A stretch of 64,000 bases of DNA from Rostratula benghalensis (GCA_013399305.1 VXAI01000009.1:2352308-2416307); one strand, 5' to 3'. Shown: positions 11,686 through 25,900, counted from the stretch's first letter. Notes: generated from the sequence alone by a model not told the origin. Program-made: numbers and translations.

Positions 11686-12452
11686 TCTGTGGATAAATAA
11701 AAGATTGCTTTTTCAATAAAAGAATATAGAGACAGCACCAAACTGGAAATAGAAGCTGCATTCCTGTACTCATGGGTAAGATAGTCAAAAGAACTGGGAG
11801 TTGCAGGCTTTCCCAGATTTTCACCCTCAAGTGTGTTACAACGTCCACATGCAGAGAAGGCTCCCAGGAGATGGGGGTCCCTTTTACTGTCATTCCAGAC
11901 TCACTGCCCAGAGGTCAACAGGGATGTTGACTGGCACCAAATGCACTGGAGGAGGTGACAGAGATGGGGTGTAGTTACACATCCACTGATACTCAACTCA
12001 CAAAGACAGCAGCCCAAATATTTGCTTCTGATCTGAGATTGATTGTTAATAGAGAGTCAGAGAGAAGAAAATCTTTCATTAATAGGACTGCAAACCACAA
12101 AGTGCACTCAAATTCAAATGTAATTCATGCTAGCAGATCAGTGATCTATGCCTTGAAGTTTGTTTCTCTTTTTTTTAACTTAATCATTAAAATATCTCCA
12201 CTATTTTACATTTCTACTCCAGACAGTGTGGTAAATCTGGATGAGGAATGTTATCAGCTACTCTGTGTTTGTCCATTTCAGTTGCAGGTTTCTGACCACC
12301 TACATTTGAAGTAATTATTGCCTAAACTCACACTTAATGCACCTTCCAAGAGCAAACTATTCTATGAATATTTGAAAAAGTTCCTAAAGGCAAGGATGCA
12401 AACCCACCATTTTAAACACACTTTTTCTTTTTTTTTTTTTTACTCAAGACCT

Positions 12453-12556
12453 CATTAACTAATGAAGAAATAGCTACAAGAAATAGGATTAACTTCACAG
12501 GAGGGGCAGTAATAGTATATTTTGCTCCTTCTAGCTAGGCTTGCATATACATCTGC
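12453..12556 (+). repeat. Direct repeat copy 2 (~104 bp)
   Basis: Partner of 11581-11685, in the same orientation at an offset of 872 bp. A long T tract (about 12422-12441) lies just upstream of this copy but not of the other. It could be a local segmental duplication or two copies of a short dispersed repeat; the terminal sequences do not show recognisable LTR ends. Confidence 0.85.
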
Positions 12557-13289
12557 CTTTTATCATTATCTGTCTCTTTTTATCATGCAGTTTCAGCTTC
12601 CTGCAAAAACTCAAATCTGTAAATGCTTGGAAAAATGCTGATGGATAGCTAGTAATAATGTGAAAAATAATCTTATACTGAACGTGCTATGCAAAACTAT
12701 TGTTGTTTTGTTGTTTTTTCATAAGAGTCCTTATGCAAATATGTTTGAAGTTGGCATTATCACTTGAGGGAATTTTTAAGATATATCATACTTAAAATCC
12801 ATTTATCTCTTCCTTGTATTTTTTGAAACCTCCATGTCATTTGCAGCTAAATATCAACATGATTTGTTTTTGAACAACTCTCTAGTCAGTCAGTACCTCG
12901 CTTGTTTCTGATTCCTCATCTGAAATACACCTCAGATGTATTATTAGCCCAAGAGACAGCTCCAAACCTGCTAGATCCACCATATATTAACATTGTTGAA
13001 TTTCAAGAGAGTTTGCTTTCAGATTCATATTATTTAGCTTGTTCCTAGCTCTACCATGGATCAAAATATGTTCTCAATTCCCATGTGAATTCACATTTTA
13101 GGGGTTAGCACTCAATTGCATTCTGATTCTGTACACTGGGAAATATACAGCAAACTGCCTATGAGCTCCAGTGCCTGTGTGCCTCTAAAGAAACTCTAGT
13201 TCCACGCCTGAAATCCCTTTCTGTGACAACATTAGTCAAACGCACCAAGTGGGAAAACTAATTGGTAGTAAAAAACAATTCTAGCTGTC

Positions 13290-13400
13290 ATGACCTTGTC
13301 TACATTGTGAGTATTGCCACTTTTAACACTGGTTCATTTGAACTGGGATTAGAGGTGATAGGAATTATAGGGTCAATTATCTCCGGTAGCTAAAATTAAT
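13290..13400. repeat. Possible ancient DNA-transposon relic
   Basis: Contains CTTGTCTACATTGTGAG followed by AACACTGGTTCATTTGAACT. The combination resembles termini of old amniote hAT-type nonautonomous elements (CTTGTCTACACT-like ends and CTGGTTTAA-like motifs). No second terminus or target-site duplication was identified, so the call is tentative. Confidence 0.3.
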
Positions 13401-16400
13401 CTCTTTACCATTCAATCCCACAGCACTAGTCTATCATATCCTCAAGCAGTATTATGACTGTAATGAAGTTCAATTGCAAGAATAAACTGTTTTATGAAGG
13501 ACAATACTTGGATCCAAATGTAAATATTTAACAAAAATTTGCTAGGAATATTCTGAAAATCAAAAGTAATTGCAGCTCTTCTGCACAGTTTCCTATATCA
13601 ATGCTTTCTTCTGAAAAGTATGCAACAGTCCAAATCTATCTTTAAACTTTAATTGTCTTCTTTCTATTAACGCTATATGAATAAACTCGCATGCCAAGAT
13701 GTCAGAAGAAGACGAGATGGTGATACATTACAAAAAGGAGGGTGGATGCTACACTTCTGATCACAGGGATCATCAGAAACTTTGTCAAGAGCTGTACAAT
13801 TTCCCCAATTCCTCCATGTATCTCTTAAATGAAATTTAGTGAGACTCCTTTTTTCACTCTAATGGGAGCTGGACTGGGTTAAAGGTTCAGAGACATTTTT
13901 GCTTACAAACTTTATTGGCAGGTGTTGCAACTTGCATGATGATTTCATCCTGTTGAAGCAAAGGGAAGTCTTATGGTCAAGGCAAACCTTGTGATCTGGT
14001 CTAGACCAGGATTTGACATAGGTCATTCCGACCTGTATTATTGCCTGTAGTGTAATCTAGTTGTATAATAGTTATATTTGGACAATCAGGTGGGTGAACC
14101 AAAAAGCATTCTGTAAGGATAAAAATTTTAATGCTCTGAAATGAATATAACATGTATGCTGCTGTAAAGATGTCATGCTGAAGAAAAAAAAAAAAACCCA
14201 TTAAAAAAATCTTCTATATTATTTAATTGCTTTGTTAAAAAAAAAATCTAAATTAACTTTGCCTGATGCTCCAATATTGGGAAAAAAAAAAAGAAAATCA
14301 TTATTCGGTTTTTATTTTTAGCTGATTAGAAAGGGGATTTGCAAAATATTGTAAGTACATGTAAACACAGTTTGTGAGTGTGAGAGTGTTAACAAGCCAC
14401 ATTTCTTGGACAAATATATATTTCTTTTCCCTGCCATATGCTCTCTTTAGTCATCTGTTAGCGATAAGCACTTAGATGTGCTCTACTAATGTCTACTCAT
14501 TATAAACAAGCACATTGCAAAGACCTTGATAAAACCTTCCCTCTGTCAATACTTAAGGAAAGGAAAGCCCAGCGATTGAAAAACACATCTGGAACCTGCT
14601 CATCATCCTTTAAAGCTAAATCTCACCTTTGGAGATGGAAATACTCCCTTTGTCAAAAGACATCTTTAAATATTACATGCATTTTTTTCACACACATGTG
14701 ATGTCAGAGTAAGGACATGCATTACCAGAGGCTATAAAAACCTGCAAGCATGAAAAATCTGCAAATTTCACTTTTCAGATGTCTCTGTGTTCTTCAAAAT
14801 TCAAACATCCATTAGAGAGAAATTTCTAAACTATTTCTTTTGTTCTCTGTGTAAATCACTGTTCCAATTTATTATAAGATTGAAACCACAACACCAGCAG
14901 AAGTGCTCCTTCTAACTCATTTATCTGGATGCGATATTAAATTTGAAGCTTTAAAATGGTTGCTTAGGACCAAACTTTGAGAAGACAGTCATATATGAAA
15001 ATATCCTAATTTAGTTTGAACACCTAGATATTTATTTAGCTGTCTTAGGAACAACTCACACATACAGTTATCCCCCATTACAGAAACAACTGTGATTCAC
15101 AAGGATAAATATATTTGCCTTGCTCTCTCAAAGATGTTATTTTATATTTCCAAAATCAATGCCTAAATTTTTAAAACATAATTAACTTGAACTGCTAAAA
15201 TTGGCTGAGGAATTATCAAACTGCAGCCAAGTTCTTACCTTTTTCTGAAGAGTTGTGTGCTCCTTCACTCACAGATATGTGGACATACATCTCAAAAACT
15301 GCTTGTGAAACTAGCGAGACAAATATTTTAACGCTCCACAGGGTAAAGGGTTCCTATATGGTTTCAGGTGATTTCTAGGCCAAGACTGAGCATTTGGAAA
15401 TAGGCTTTCCTCTGGACTTTTCAAAGAAAATGGAGTCCACTGTCACATCTGGAGTTCACACAATGATATTCTAAAGGTTCTTCTTTTCTGACATCAAAGT
15501 ATATCCATGCCTATCAACTTAAACTTTGGTGCCGGTTTCTCTAACTACCACAGTTATCTACTTTCCTACCTGTACCCCACTGTAGTCACCCCAAAATTTC
15601 TCTTTGCTTATGCTTTCTCACGGTCAGAAGCCTTTTAATTCTGGTGTTCTACAGCCCCATCCTCACTGAGACCAAATTCTGCTCTTCCAGTCTTCAGGAA
15701 AGCTCTAGGAAAATATATTGCTTGTCATTCAGCAGCAGTTGGGATTGAAGAGGTCCAGTGAGGCCTTGTGTTTGCAGTTCCAGTAATAGTTGCATATCCC
15801 AATCTCAGATTTACTGCATTTCTATAAAAACTGTAGTATTTCTACTACAGCAGATTCCGTGGAACATGACATTTTGGTCTTGAAAAGGAGTAAGCCAGTC
15901 CATCTGCAATATGCTGGATCATCCCGCATATGCAGCAAGTTTGATGTGTCCCACGTGCATCCAACTCACTGTACACAAGCATCAATTCTCCATCATGTGT
16001 ACAGTTCACTTAACACACAGAGGACACATTGGATTTACGCTTGAGCCATGTAAAGTAGTTTGCACATGCCCAGCGGTCACTCTTGGGGATTCCTGCATGC
16101 CTGGAAACCTGATCAATCATCCTGCAGGTAATGAAGTTGTGAAAGGTAAATTTTGTAGATATATGCTCCTGTTGTATCAATGTTAGATCTGTAAAATAAC
16201 CATCATATCATCTTTTTTACTTGTTAACATCACCCATCTTCAATATCGTAAGTATCACTTACCTTTACTCTTGGGCAGCGTAACAGAATAACATGTCTAT
16301 GTACAGTAATTGTTCTCAACTCTTATTTGATTCAGAATTTTGCTATTTCAGTTCCAGCCTTGTAAACGTGTTTGTATGCTGATAAACCTGTTTGTTTTTC

Positions 16401-17629
16401 TCACTGTAGTAGTCCCTCTAATAAAAGATATTTCTTCTACACACAAACCTTGTCCTATTAGATCAAGTCCACACCAGATCAAAGGAAATCAGCAGTGAGT
16501 GCAACTGTCAGTGAGTCATTCTGAACCACAGTGGATTAAATAAAAAAAGAGACCAGGCAGCACTCTGTGGCTCCTGAGAAACAGCTTTGTAAGTAAAATG
16601 CAGTCAGTCCTAATTCAGTTATGCAGTGAATGCCACCTGAACCACAGTTAAGAGTTGTGGTCTTGAGCACCCATTCAAAGAATATGAGTCTGATTTGAAG
16701 GAGGGTGAACATTATTCCTAACACATACGTAGTTTCAAGGTCAATAGCCTCTTTTCCATCTACAAGTACATTTCAAATCCCCTCAAATACACCTGCAAAA
16801 GACAGTCGGAAAATGGAAATGGTATTTACATTTAAACAGCATATTTGGTCTCAGGATGTATTTTATTGTCAAAAAGTCAGTACTAGTTTTTTGAGACATT
16901 CTAGGCTTTTCCCATCTTCCCTCTGATGTCACTCTCTCCACATAATAAGATTCAAAAGCTGTTTTGCTACTTCAGTGAGTCAGAGGCAGAATTTAGGCTA
17001 ATCCTAAGGGGTTTAAAAAAAGTATCCTCATGAGACCTCAAACTCATTGGGTGCTTAAAGACAAGCATCACATGAGAAACACCCTGGCTTGGCAGGCTCA
17101 GCTCATAGCTCATCCTCAATCCCTAAACCGACCCAAGTAGAGCATTACTCATTGCAAATGAGTAATATTGAGACCAGTAGCAAGCACAGTAGCCACAGTC
17201 ACTTTCATTCAAGTACACCGCAGGGAGCAGCTGCTCTTCTGCATAAAAGTTAGTGTTTTGAGCACTCGCACAAAAAGCTGCTTGGATAACTAATTCCAAC
17301 TCTTCCTCAACCTCAGAACGTGCAACCTCTTATTTCTCACTTGCCTCCCCCTAGATGATAAACTAAAGGGAAGGGAGTGAGGACAGCTTTCTAACTTTCC
17401 AAAAGAGTGAAGACAAAACAAGAATCTGACATTTCCTGTGTTGTATCTATCATATAAAGCTCCCTGATCTGGATATGTCTCGGTTAGGTTTATCTAAAGG
17501 ATAAACTACACCTTCTCCATGGGAATAAAGAAGACTGTTGCATGATAACCAATTCCTAAAGCTGACATATAAAAAACCAAAGGTGCCTTCAAGAGTTATC
17601 AAATCTTAATAGCCTGGGAAATGAACAGC

Positions 17630-17910
17630 AGACCAGAGATTGCTCAAGAATAATTAATAAAAAAATATTTGCATTTTTAGATCCTTTAGACTACTGTTTT
17701 TAGACCCTCAATTAGTGTTTGATTTTTAATTCTGTTACATAACAGCATTTCCATTTGATTATTTGGGGTAATCAATTAGCAGTTACTGTTTAGTATGGCA
17801 TAGTGCAATGTCCTGCACTGTATATGGACCCGTATCTATCTTTATTACCATGATGGCTCCCATGTCAGAATTCTGAGATATGGTATTGCATTTGCATTTG
17901 TTGCAGCAGT
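17630..17910. promoter_or_regulatory. Candidate conserved noncoding element
   Basis: An AT-rich stretch dense in homeodomain/POU-like words: AATAATTAATAAA, ATTTGCAT, CAATTAGTG, GGTAATCAATTAGCA, and a second TTGCATTTGCATTTGTT. No repeat signature. The motif density resembles developmental enhancers in other bHLH-PAS loci, but this is inferred from composition and conservation is untested. Confidence 0.3.
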
Positions 17911-20759
17911 TCAAGTTGTGTGACCAAGACCCTCTATTCAAAAGGATATTTGTGCTGTGAAATACCTTATAATGCCTGCCTTCCTGTGTTGTGGTTTTTT
18001 ATTAATTGCTATGGATTAACAAACTGGTTCTCTCTAAGTAAAAGATGTTGCAACCCTGACTCTTCTGAAATCACCCTCATAATACAAGCTCAATAAATGT
18101 TGTGTTGAGTCATTGCACATAATAATTTTTTATTTATTTTGCTGTATATAACTGCAAAGGTTTCAATTTTCATAACCAGCCCCCCAATAAGAGCTCCAAA
18201 TATTCCACTATGAGATAGTATCCTTTAAATATATGCAGTGTTAGTAATTCAACATGCCAGGCTTTATTTTAATGCCTTTGAACCCCTTTCGTTTTTAAGA
18301 TGTCTTATTAAAAACTCAAATCTATCAACACTGCATTATTTTTTCATAATCCAAAACTTACATGCATTTGAAGAAGATCAACTTTAAAAAAATGGAAAAA
18401 GAAGAAACTAAATGAAATCACCACACTGCAACCTGAAAAAGTAGCCATAAAAATTGGTTTTATAACAGAATACTATTTGAAGTAATTGGCACAAAGACTG
18501 TTCTAGTGCAGATTGCTGCAAGAGCGCTCTTGGCAAGAACATCATAAGCACTAGCAAAACTTTAATATGCTCAAACAGCCAAATACAAACTGACACCAGG
18601 AACCCATGTGTGGCAACAAACAGGAAAAAAAAAAGTATCTCAATTTAATACAAACCTACATACAAAGGGATCAATTTTTACAATTCGTGGTTTAGCATAC
18701 AATACAGCTGTCCTCAGAGTGAATATAGAGTAGCTATACATAAGAAATTAGAATTATCAATTCGGGGGAATTTCTCAAGAGTCCTTTTGATATGTAATAC
18801 AGCAAATATAATGACTAAGAAACCAGACATCAATGCATTAAATGAGATCAGGTTGAGATCTATTTAGAAAAGACAGGTTTAAGCTGGAAAAAGAATCTCT
18901 TTGATATGACCTCCAGAGCAGACCATTTGCAGAAGGATTCGAGATGAGCAGATTTACACTTGCATATCTGCTAGCTTCACAGCTGCTTTTAAATATAAAC
19001 TCTGAAATATCTAATATTGAGTTATTGCAGAATTAAGTCTATATAGTAAAAAAGATTAAGAACGTGGGATTTTCTTATACTTCTAGAAAATGCTATTATG
19101 GATTTTGTATAGTGAATTTGGAGGAATAAATGTAACAGCTAATTTAAAATCTAGCTAACATAACTAAGTTATTTCTAAATGATCTATTATAGAATCTGGC
19201 TACTTCTGGTCTAAACCAGGAATCTGGAATGCCTTGGTAGTCTGCATCCCTGATTTACAGCCAATACTTATTTAACCCCGCAACTCAAAAGACAGCTCCA
19301 CTTTAACAGATTTTCCACTGCAAATCCCTTGGTGTTCAAATGTGTTGCATTTTTTTCCCCTCACAGAATGTTTGAAGTCCCCTTTAAAAATAATGCCTTG
19401 AGGATATTTTTTCCTTAATACCATTTAAAGAAAGTTGAAAGCATTTAGCTATTGAAGTGTGCAGGATTCTAATAGAGGAATTGTCATCCCTGCCCATGAG
19501 CAAACTCTCTAGGAGCTCACTATTCCAGAATTCTGGTGCTCCTGCCAGCAGTAAAAATTAAACCTGAAAAAGGATTGTTGTTGCATCAGTTCCAATGCAG
19601 TTTATCAGAGTATTGGAGGTGGTGGGAACTGGCTACATAATTCTGCAACAGAAAGGGTGGAAAGGTCTTTAAAAAAAGCCTGAATCCTATATGCATTGTT
19701 GCACTAAAGACAACCAACAATAAACATTTTTCAGATGTAGTGTCTTTATTTCTGTCTTTGGAGGGAGAAATAAAGGGGTTTTTTTTCTTTTTTTTCCCTA
19801 CTGTTTTATTTGATGTAGTTCTTAGTAGCTTAACAATTACCTTAGGTGATTCTCTGCACAGTAAGCAAGGACTAGATAAAACAAAATATCTGATTTCATG
19901 CATTTTTCCCAGACACAGAGAAAAAAAAAAGTAAAAAATGCTGTTTTCTGTAAAGACAGAAACAAATTCCCTAGCTTAGCCTTGATTAAGTCAGTAATGT
20001 TTATGTTCTACACAAGCTCTCCACCTGGGGTTGCAACTTGAGAATTTGTTCTGAAGTTAGTCAAGAAAAGTCATATTCACCCTTCCTTATTTTATGGCTA
20101 AATGTGTGGGAAGATCTGAGTTTGTCTCATAGTAAAGCAGACACAAACTGTGAGAAAAGTTGAGAACTACCATTTGAATTTCATTAATACCAAGGTTCCT
20201 CTAGTTGTGCTAATGGTGCCTGGTACAGACTTTTAACACCGAGAAGAAACCTTTTGTTTATTTTAATGTTTGCAAGGTTTCCTCTAGCATGGCACAATTT
20301 CCACTGGCTGTATACAAACACACAAGCTATACTAAAAGAATTTAGACAACAAATGTGTGAGATTTCCAGCAGAACATCACAACTGTGACAGAAGCTAAAG
20401 TGGAGATGTGGGCAAAAAAGATTAATTTCCCATCATTATTAATATGCTTTCATATGATTTTATGAAAGATACAACTGCAAATTTCTGAAAAGTGCTGCAG
20501 GTGGCTAGTAATGCCTCCACATCCAGATGGCAAAAAGGAATGATCATAGGATGGGGGGCAAGAGTCTTCTGTCATGTCTTCCAACATCTAGTCTCACTAG
20601 TTTTTTGAATGTGCTCAGCATTACATTTGAACAGTTTTAAATAGGTCTCTCATAGTCCAGATAAAGAAAGTATCTGGCATTCAAACGTCAAGCCCCAAGC
20701 TCTAAAGTGGCTTTGCAGAGACTCTGGATGCAGGAGAAGGCTAGGGCACACCATAACAG

Positions 20760-21950
20760 CCCTTCCCAAGAAGCACCTGTGTCCTGAAGAGCAGCCGTAG
20801 GAGGTCAGACCAAAGGCCTGTCTAGATCATCACCCTCCGTGTGTCACTCAGGCTGACTAAGGGACAGTATCAGACTAGGCAAGCATCTAATGGCATTTCA
20901 TTTGTGCATTCTCCCAGGATTTCCTGAGGCACAGGCAGATTCTTTGGTAAGCTTTTTGTGCTCATATTGCCCTGTGTCCCTCTTTCACTGTTGAACCCTG
21001 GAATCAGTATCTCCTTTTGCTTGTTCTGAATTTGCCATTTACTACTTTAATAACTACTACCCTACCTATTGATAGACTGCAGAAGTCATACTCTGTTCAA
21101 CTTCTCTATACACTGACGTTTTCTATCATGTGCTTCCGTAATCACCTTTCTTCCAAGCTGAATCTCCTAGGTATATTTAACTACTCCACAGTGCAGAACA
21201 ACGTTGTCACTCTTTCTGTTCTACAATCTTCAGTTTGAGATGAGGTGGGGTAACAAGTGCATAAGTAATCAAGGTAAGGAAAATCACTGATTTATACAGT
21301 GGTATAATGACATTTTCTCTTTAATTTTTAATTTCTTTCCTAATAATTTCTTGGAACTCTGTTTGCTTTCTGACCACTATTAAGCACTGAGCTGTTTCTT
21401 TCATAAACTGCCCAAGGTATCTTCTCTGAGCAGCAAGATTGTTCAGAGATCTTTGTATATATACAAAGAGGCTTCTTTTTTCCCATGTGTATTACTTTGC
21501 ATTTACCTGAAATTAATTTTATCTGCTATTTTATAGCCCCTTCACACAAAATCATGAAGTTCTTGTGCTACTGTTCACATTAGACTTACATTTTTACAAT
21601 ACATTAAGCACTGTAACTTTCCTCTCCACCTTGGTTTCCATTTAATTTATGAATATGTTGAGAACCAAAGACCCCACGAAGAGCAACTCTCTGTGTAAAA
21701 GCAGCAGTGACCATCTCAATTGAGAAATCTGACCATTCTTGTCTTTTGTTTTTAACTTATCAATGAGGGAATCTCCACTGGCAGCTAAAAGTCTTTCAGA
21801 CTTTTGGTCAGGAACTGTGCTGGTTCCCATGCTGGAAGTGCAGCTTCTCTGTATCAAATCGAAATCCCCAGTAGATATGCCAGCTTGTGCCCAGAGAAAG
21901 TTTTCCAGAAGTCTTTGACTTTTCCTTGACATACTGTATTTACTCAAATG
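20760..21950 (-). mobile_element. Ancient CR1-type LINE fragment (RT through 3' end), decayed
   Basis: Sense on the minus strand. Reading downward from 21950, the frame ends ...VGSLVLNIFIN, aligning with the conserved RT block GVPQGSVLGP-x-LFNIFIN (here degenerate). Next comes AGGTAAATGCAAAGTAATAC with CACATGGG, then TTCAGCTTGGAAGAAAGGTG, and at the low end TAGACAGGCCTTTGGTCTGA, matching the usual CR1 order down to the 3' end motif. Many stops and indels show it is inactive. The pattern fits an old amniote CR1 lineage shared with turtles and crocodilians rather than the younger bird families. Confidence 0.75.
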
Positions 21951-22207
21951 TTTAACAATTCTGTTTTTATTTTAAATTCAGTAGAGCTGTTCTAGGTTAT
22001 GAGCTCCTTTATGCTAAGACATTAAGTGTTGTAAACTAACACATATGAAAGGAACATGTCTACTAGGACACATCCTTCCTGAAACAAATTTCTTTATGAC
22101 TTTTCTGAAAAAAAAAAAAAAGGGAATGAGTATACAGACTTGTTTTGCAAAATTCTGTGAAATGTGATGCAATAATACTGATAAATTAATAGAGACATAT
22201 AAACTGT

Positions 22208-22330
22208 NNNNNNNNNNNNNNNNNNNNNNNNNNNNNNNNNNNNNNNNNNNNNNNNNNNNNNNNNNNNNNNNNNNNNNNNNNNNNNNNNNNNNNNNNNNNN
22301 NNNNNNNNNNNNNNNNNNNNNNNNNNNNNN
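22208..22330. other. Assembly gap (123 N)
   Basis: A run of N. The flanks are ordinary AT-rich intron. The true length may differ from that shown. Confidence 1.
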
Positions 22331-22599
22331 TGATTTACCCAGAAATATTCAGTGGTGGTATCTGTTTTAAGTCAAATCTCCCCAATGTTTCAATAGATTT
22401 TTGACCCAAAATCAAGTAAACTTTGTGAGTATTTCAAGAAACTGTACTGTCATTACTAGCTAAAGTCCACCCAAACAAGGTATGTGATTTCTCTTTGAAA
22501 AAAACCCCTTTTATTCCACTTGGAGATGGATGGTCTTTGCAAAGCTCTGACCTTCTCCTTGACAGCTACAAATGGACTAATACTTATGATTTGTTTCTA

Positions 22600-22930
22600 T
22601 AATCCACTTAATGTAGCAAGCTAGATTATAGATAGCAATTTATTTGTTAAAATCATAATAGACCCACATTGTTTAAAATGCCAGATGTAGATAAATGGGG
22701 AGCAAGAACTGATGAGATATGATTCGTATTCTTGAATCTACACTGAAGAATTATGGCTGCCTCTTGCTTTATCTGCACTTGGAATCAATTTAGTAATTTT
22801 TAATTCACTGATTTTCTGTTGTTTGCTTAACATTTATTAATTGATTGTTATACTTGTGCAATTAAATCAAAACCTGGCAAGTTTAACACACAGAGATTAA
22901 TTTTCTTTTACTAACTCACCACTTAGAATA
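22600..22930. promoter_or_regulatory. Candidate conserved noncoding element
   Basis: Non-repetitive AT-rich sequence with clustered homeodomain-like cores: GTAATTTTTAATTCACTGA, TTATTAATTGATTG, GCAATTAAATCAAAA and AGATTAATTTTC. There are no long homopolymers or repeat signatures. Flagged on motif density only. Confidence 0.25.
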
Positions 22931-25900
22931 CTTTTTGCTTTTGAAAAACAGGTTACCAAGAAATTACCTCCACATCAATCCTATTTATAAATGAGATACA
23001 GTAGGGGTGTTGCATGTGTCAATCCATGCTGGACCTTCCCTATATCTGAAGTTTTTCTATGTAATTTAATAAAATGACAAGAAAAGATTAGGACAGCATT
23101 GTCTTTTACTCACTGCAGTCCTGACCAAAAGTCAGTTTGAACACCTAGGAGCTATCACCTGCAAAGCTGGGAATCTATCTCCCCTTTAAGAATATGATGC
23201 ATCTCGAGTCCTGTTGAAATAAATGGTAAGTTTGCCCCATCATCCAGTGGTTAGGGGATCTGTACCTTCACAACAACCTTCAGGTTGCTCAGCTGTTAAG
23301 TGTTTCTCATCTGGAATGAGAGCCATTCATTTGCCCTTCATGTCACACTCATTTACGATGGCTGAAATGTTTATTCAGAAGGGGAGTAGAGATAATGAGC
23401 AAGGTTTCTTTGCTCTTGGTTACCAGGGGCTATTCACAAGACTTCAGGCTCGCTTACTGTGTTCCTCACTGCAACACAAAACAGCAGAGAGTGAGAGAAA
23501 AATTAGTGTTCCCAACTCTCATTATTTTATTATGACTTTCACCATATTTGGTGTTTAACTGAAAGCCTCAGTCTAAGTGTCTTTTTTTTCTCTGTGTGCA
23601 TCTCAGACTGCTGTTGTAATCTGGACAAACTGACAAAACGGACTTTACATAGAGAGGCAAGAAATATACCTTAGATAATGGGTTTCTTTGTGGTCTACAT
23701 AAAGCTAGGATGGAGCCAAGCATTTTGATCTCAAAATGAGGAATTAATTATCTCTCACAGACAATACAGAGGTTAAAATAAAACTGCACAGTTAGGTACA
23801 AGAGGACACATAAAATGAATTTAGCACTCAATGCAGACTCTAAGATTCATGAGTGTGCAAGCTGTGATGCATAGCAGTGCTGCAGGGCTTGTAGGAACCC
23901 AACACAGACTTATTTATTTTTGCACAGAGAATAAAACATGGCCTTATGTTTCTCTCCTGCAATGTTGAGAAAATTACATAGAAGAAAGCTCCAGTCTTTT
24001 CAGAATTTGATGTAAAATCTGAAGTTAGCTCTTCATGTAACAACTAAATGTAGAACATATACGTACATTCATATATGTTTTAATCACATTACCGGCCCAC
24101 TGATTTAGTGGGACTAGATCCATAGCTTATTTTCAAAATAAGAGCCTAAATGACCTTGGCATCTGTTTATAAGATTATGAGAAATGTATAACATATTTTA
24201 AAACCCAAGATCAGTAGATTCCTATAGAATTTAATAAGAAACTACAAAACTAATGTGAAAAGTCATGGAACAGTATCTTTTTGATGAGTTTTAAAACCAT
24301 CCTATGGAAATCTCTAGCAAGTGCATAAATTCTCTGTTAAAAGCTATGGGATTGTTAAAGATGCCTAAAGAAAAGACATCACATCATTCTTGTTAACTTG
24401 GTAGAACTTTTCAGTACAGCTAGGAGTACTTGTAAATTTTGGAGACTTTCAAGTATTTTGACCTGGTGAGTCATAAGTAACCCACTGCACATTATCTGCA
24501 CCCCATGAAACCCAGTGATGCTTGGTGTTGTTTAGACCATGTAAAAGACCATGTAAAACAGCTCAGGATTTGGCTCATTATCCCATTTAAGTCACTTCTA
24601 TTATACTTTCTCCTATTTTGCCATCCACTTATGCTGAGTACCTTCCTTAAATACCAGGCAAATTCTACAGGACACTTCGTACATACATGTGCTTTGGATA
24701 ATTGAGTGTGCAGTTTAGCTGCTAAATTTAAAGCAAACCAGAGCTATGACACTGTATATTTTCTTGGATATATTTTCTGGTTTTGTGGGGTATTGGTTGC
24801 ATGATCTGATAAAAACTGAGGCTAAATGAACTCTACAATTTGTATTCCTACAGCCACAAGTTTATTGGCTTGTTGGGGTTTTTTTTCCCATTTTTTTTTC
24901 CCTTGGCTCTTTCTGTAAGGTTCATTACTTACAGTTACTGCAGAATCAATCTGAAATGGCCAAAATCAGTGATGGAATTTATAGCACAATAAACGTACTG
25001 CCATACAAGTGCTGTTACACATGAAAGGGCCTCGGAATACTCTTTTCAGCAATCTTTCTACATAGCAGAGCGTTCTGTTTTTATCAATTTAACAGAATCA
25101 TCACAGGCATATTCTGAGAGGTGTAATCCTGACAGCTACACAGCAGATTTTCTCTGAGGCAGATATTTTTACAGGAAAACAATATTATTGATAAAATCTT
25201 AGCATATCAGAACACAGAAAAGAAACTGAACACATCTTTCTCATTCTCCACATCAGCATTTGCAGTTCCATTTTGCACACAAAAAACTCCTGAACCAGGA
25301 AGAGTTTATGAATAAAATATTCTCACTCTCCATGAGATATATATTAATTAGTTATTATTTTAGCAACCCTGGAATTTAGAGTAAGAGCACATGGTGGGCA
25401 CTATGGTGTGTGGAAAATGTGGAGGGCACTTAAAGCTTAAACATAAAGTATAGTATCAGTAGTTGCCTGTTTATAAAGTTTATAGAGACATTAATTTCTA
25501 CTTAGTCTGTTTTTCTTTTCAAGTGTCTCTATTATAGACATCTCATATTTTACACCATTTTGAAGCACAGAAAAATTTAACTTTAGCATTGTGAAAAAAA
25601 AAAAAAAGAAAAGACAGATGGCAGGCTGTCCTCCCCAAAACTCAATTTCATAATATGCATGTGATTGCTAATAGATGGGCACTAAAAATAATTTTCCTTG
25701 ATGGAGAAGAGCTGATAAATTGTCAACATAAACTTTGCCTGTGGTTGCTCCAGTGATCTAAAGCTCTTCTGTGAGTTTTGTACCATCAAAGTCAGCATCT
25801 TATAACCATATCAAAATTTATGAATGCATATGACTATGAAGTGACTGAAAAAAACTCATAATGGATGTTTTTGTGTTGTGAATCAGCTCAGAAAAAACTG

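Noticed and set aside
13998..14060. Possible tRNA-like or structured RNA near the CTGGTCTAGACCAG palindrome
   Set aside because: No cloverleaf, A/B box or conserved loop could be built from the surrounding bases.
21642..21947. 101-codon minus-strand open frame as a possible gene
   Set aside because: Its end (LNIFIN) is a relic of CR1 reverse transcriptase and the rest is frame-shifted CR1 sequence; treated as part of the mobile element.
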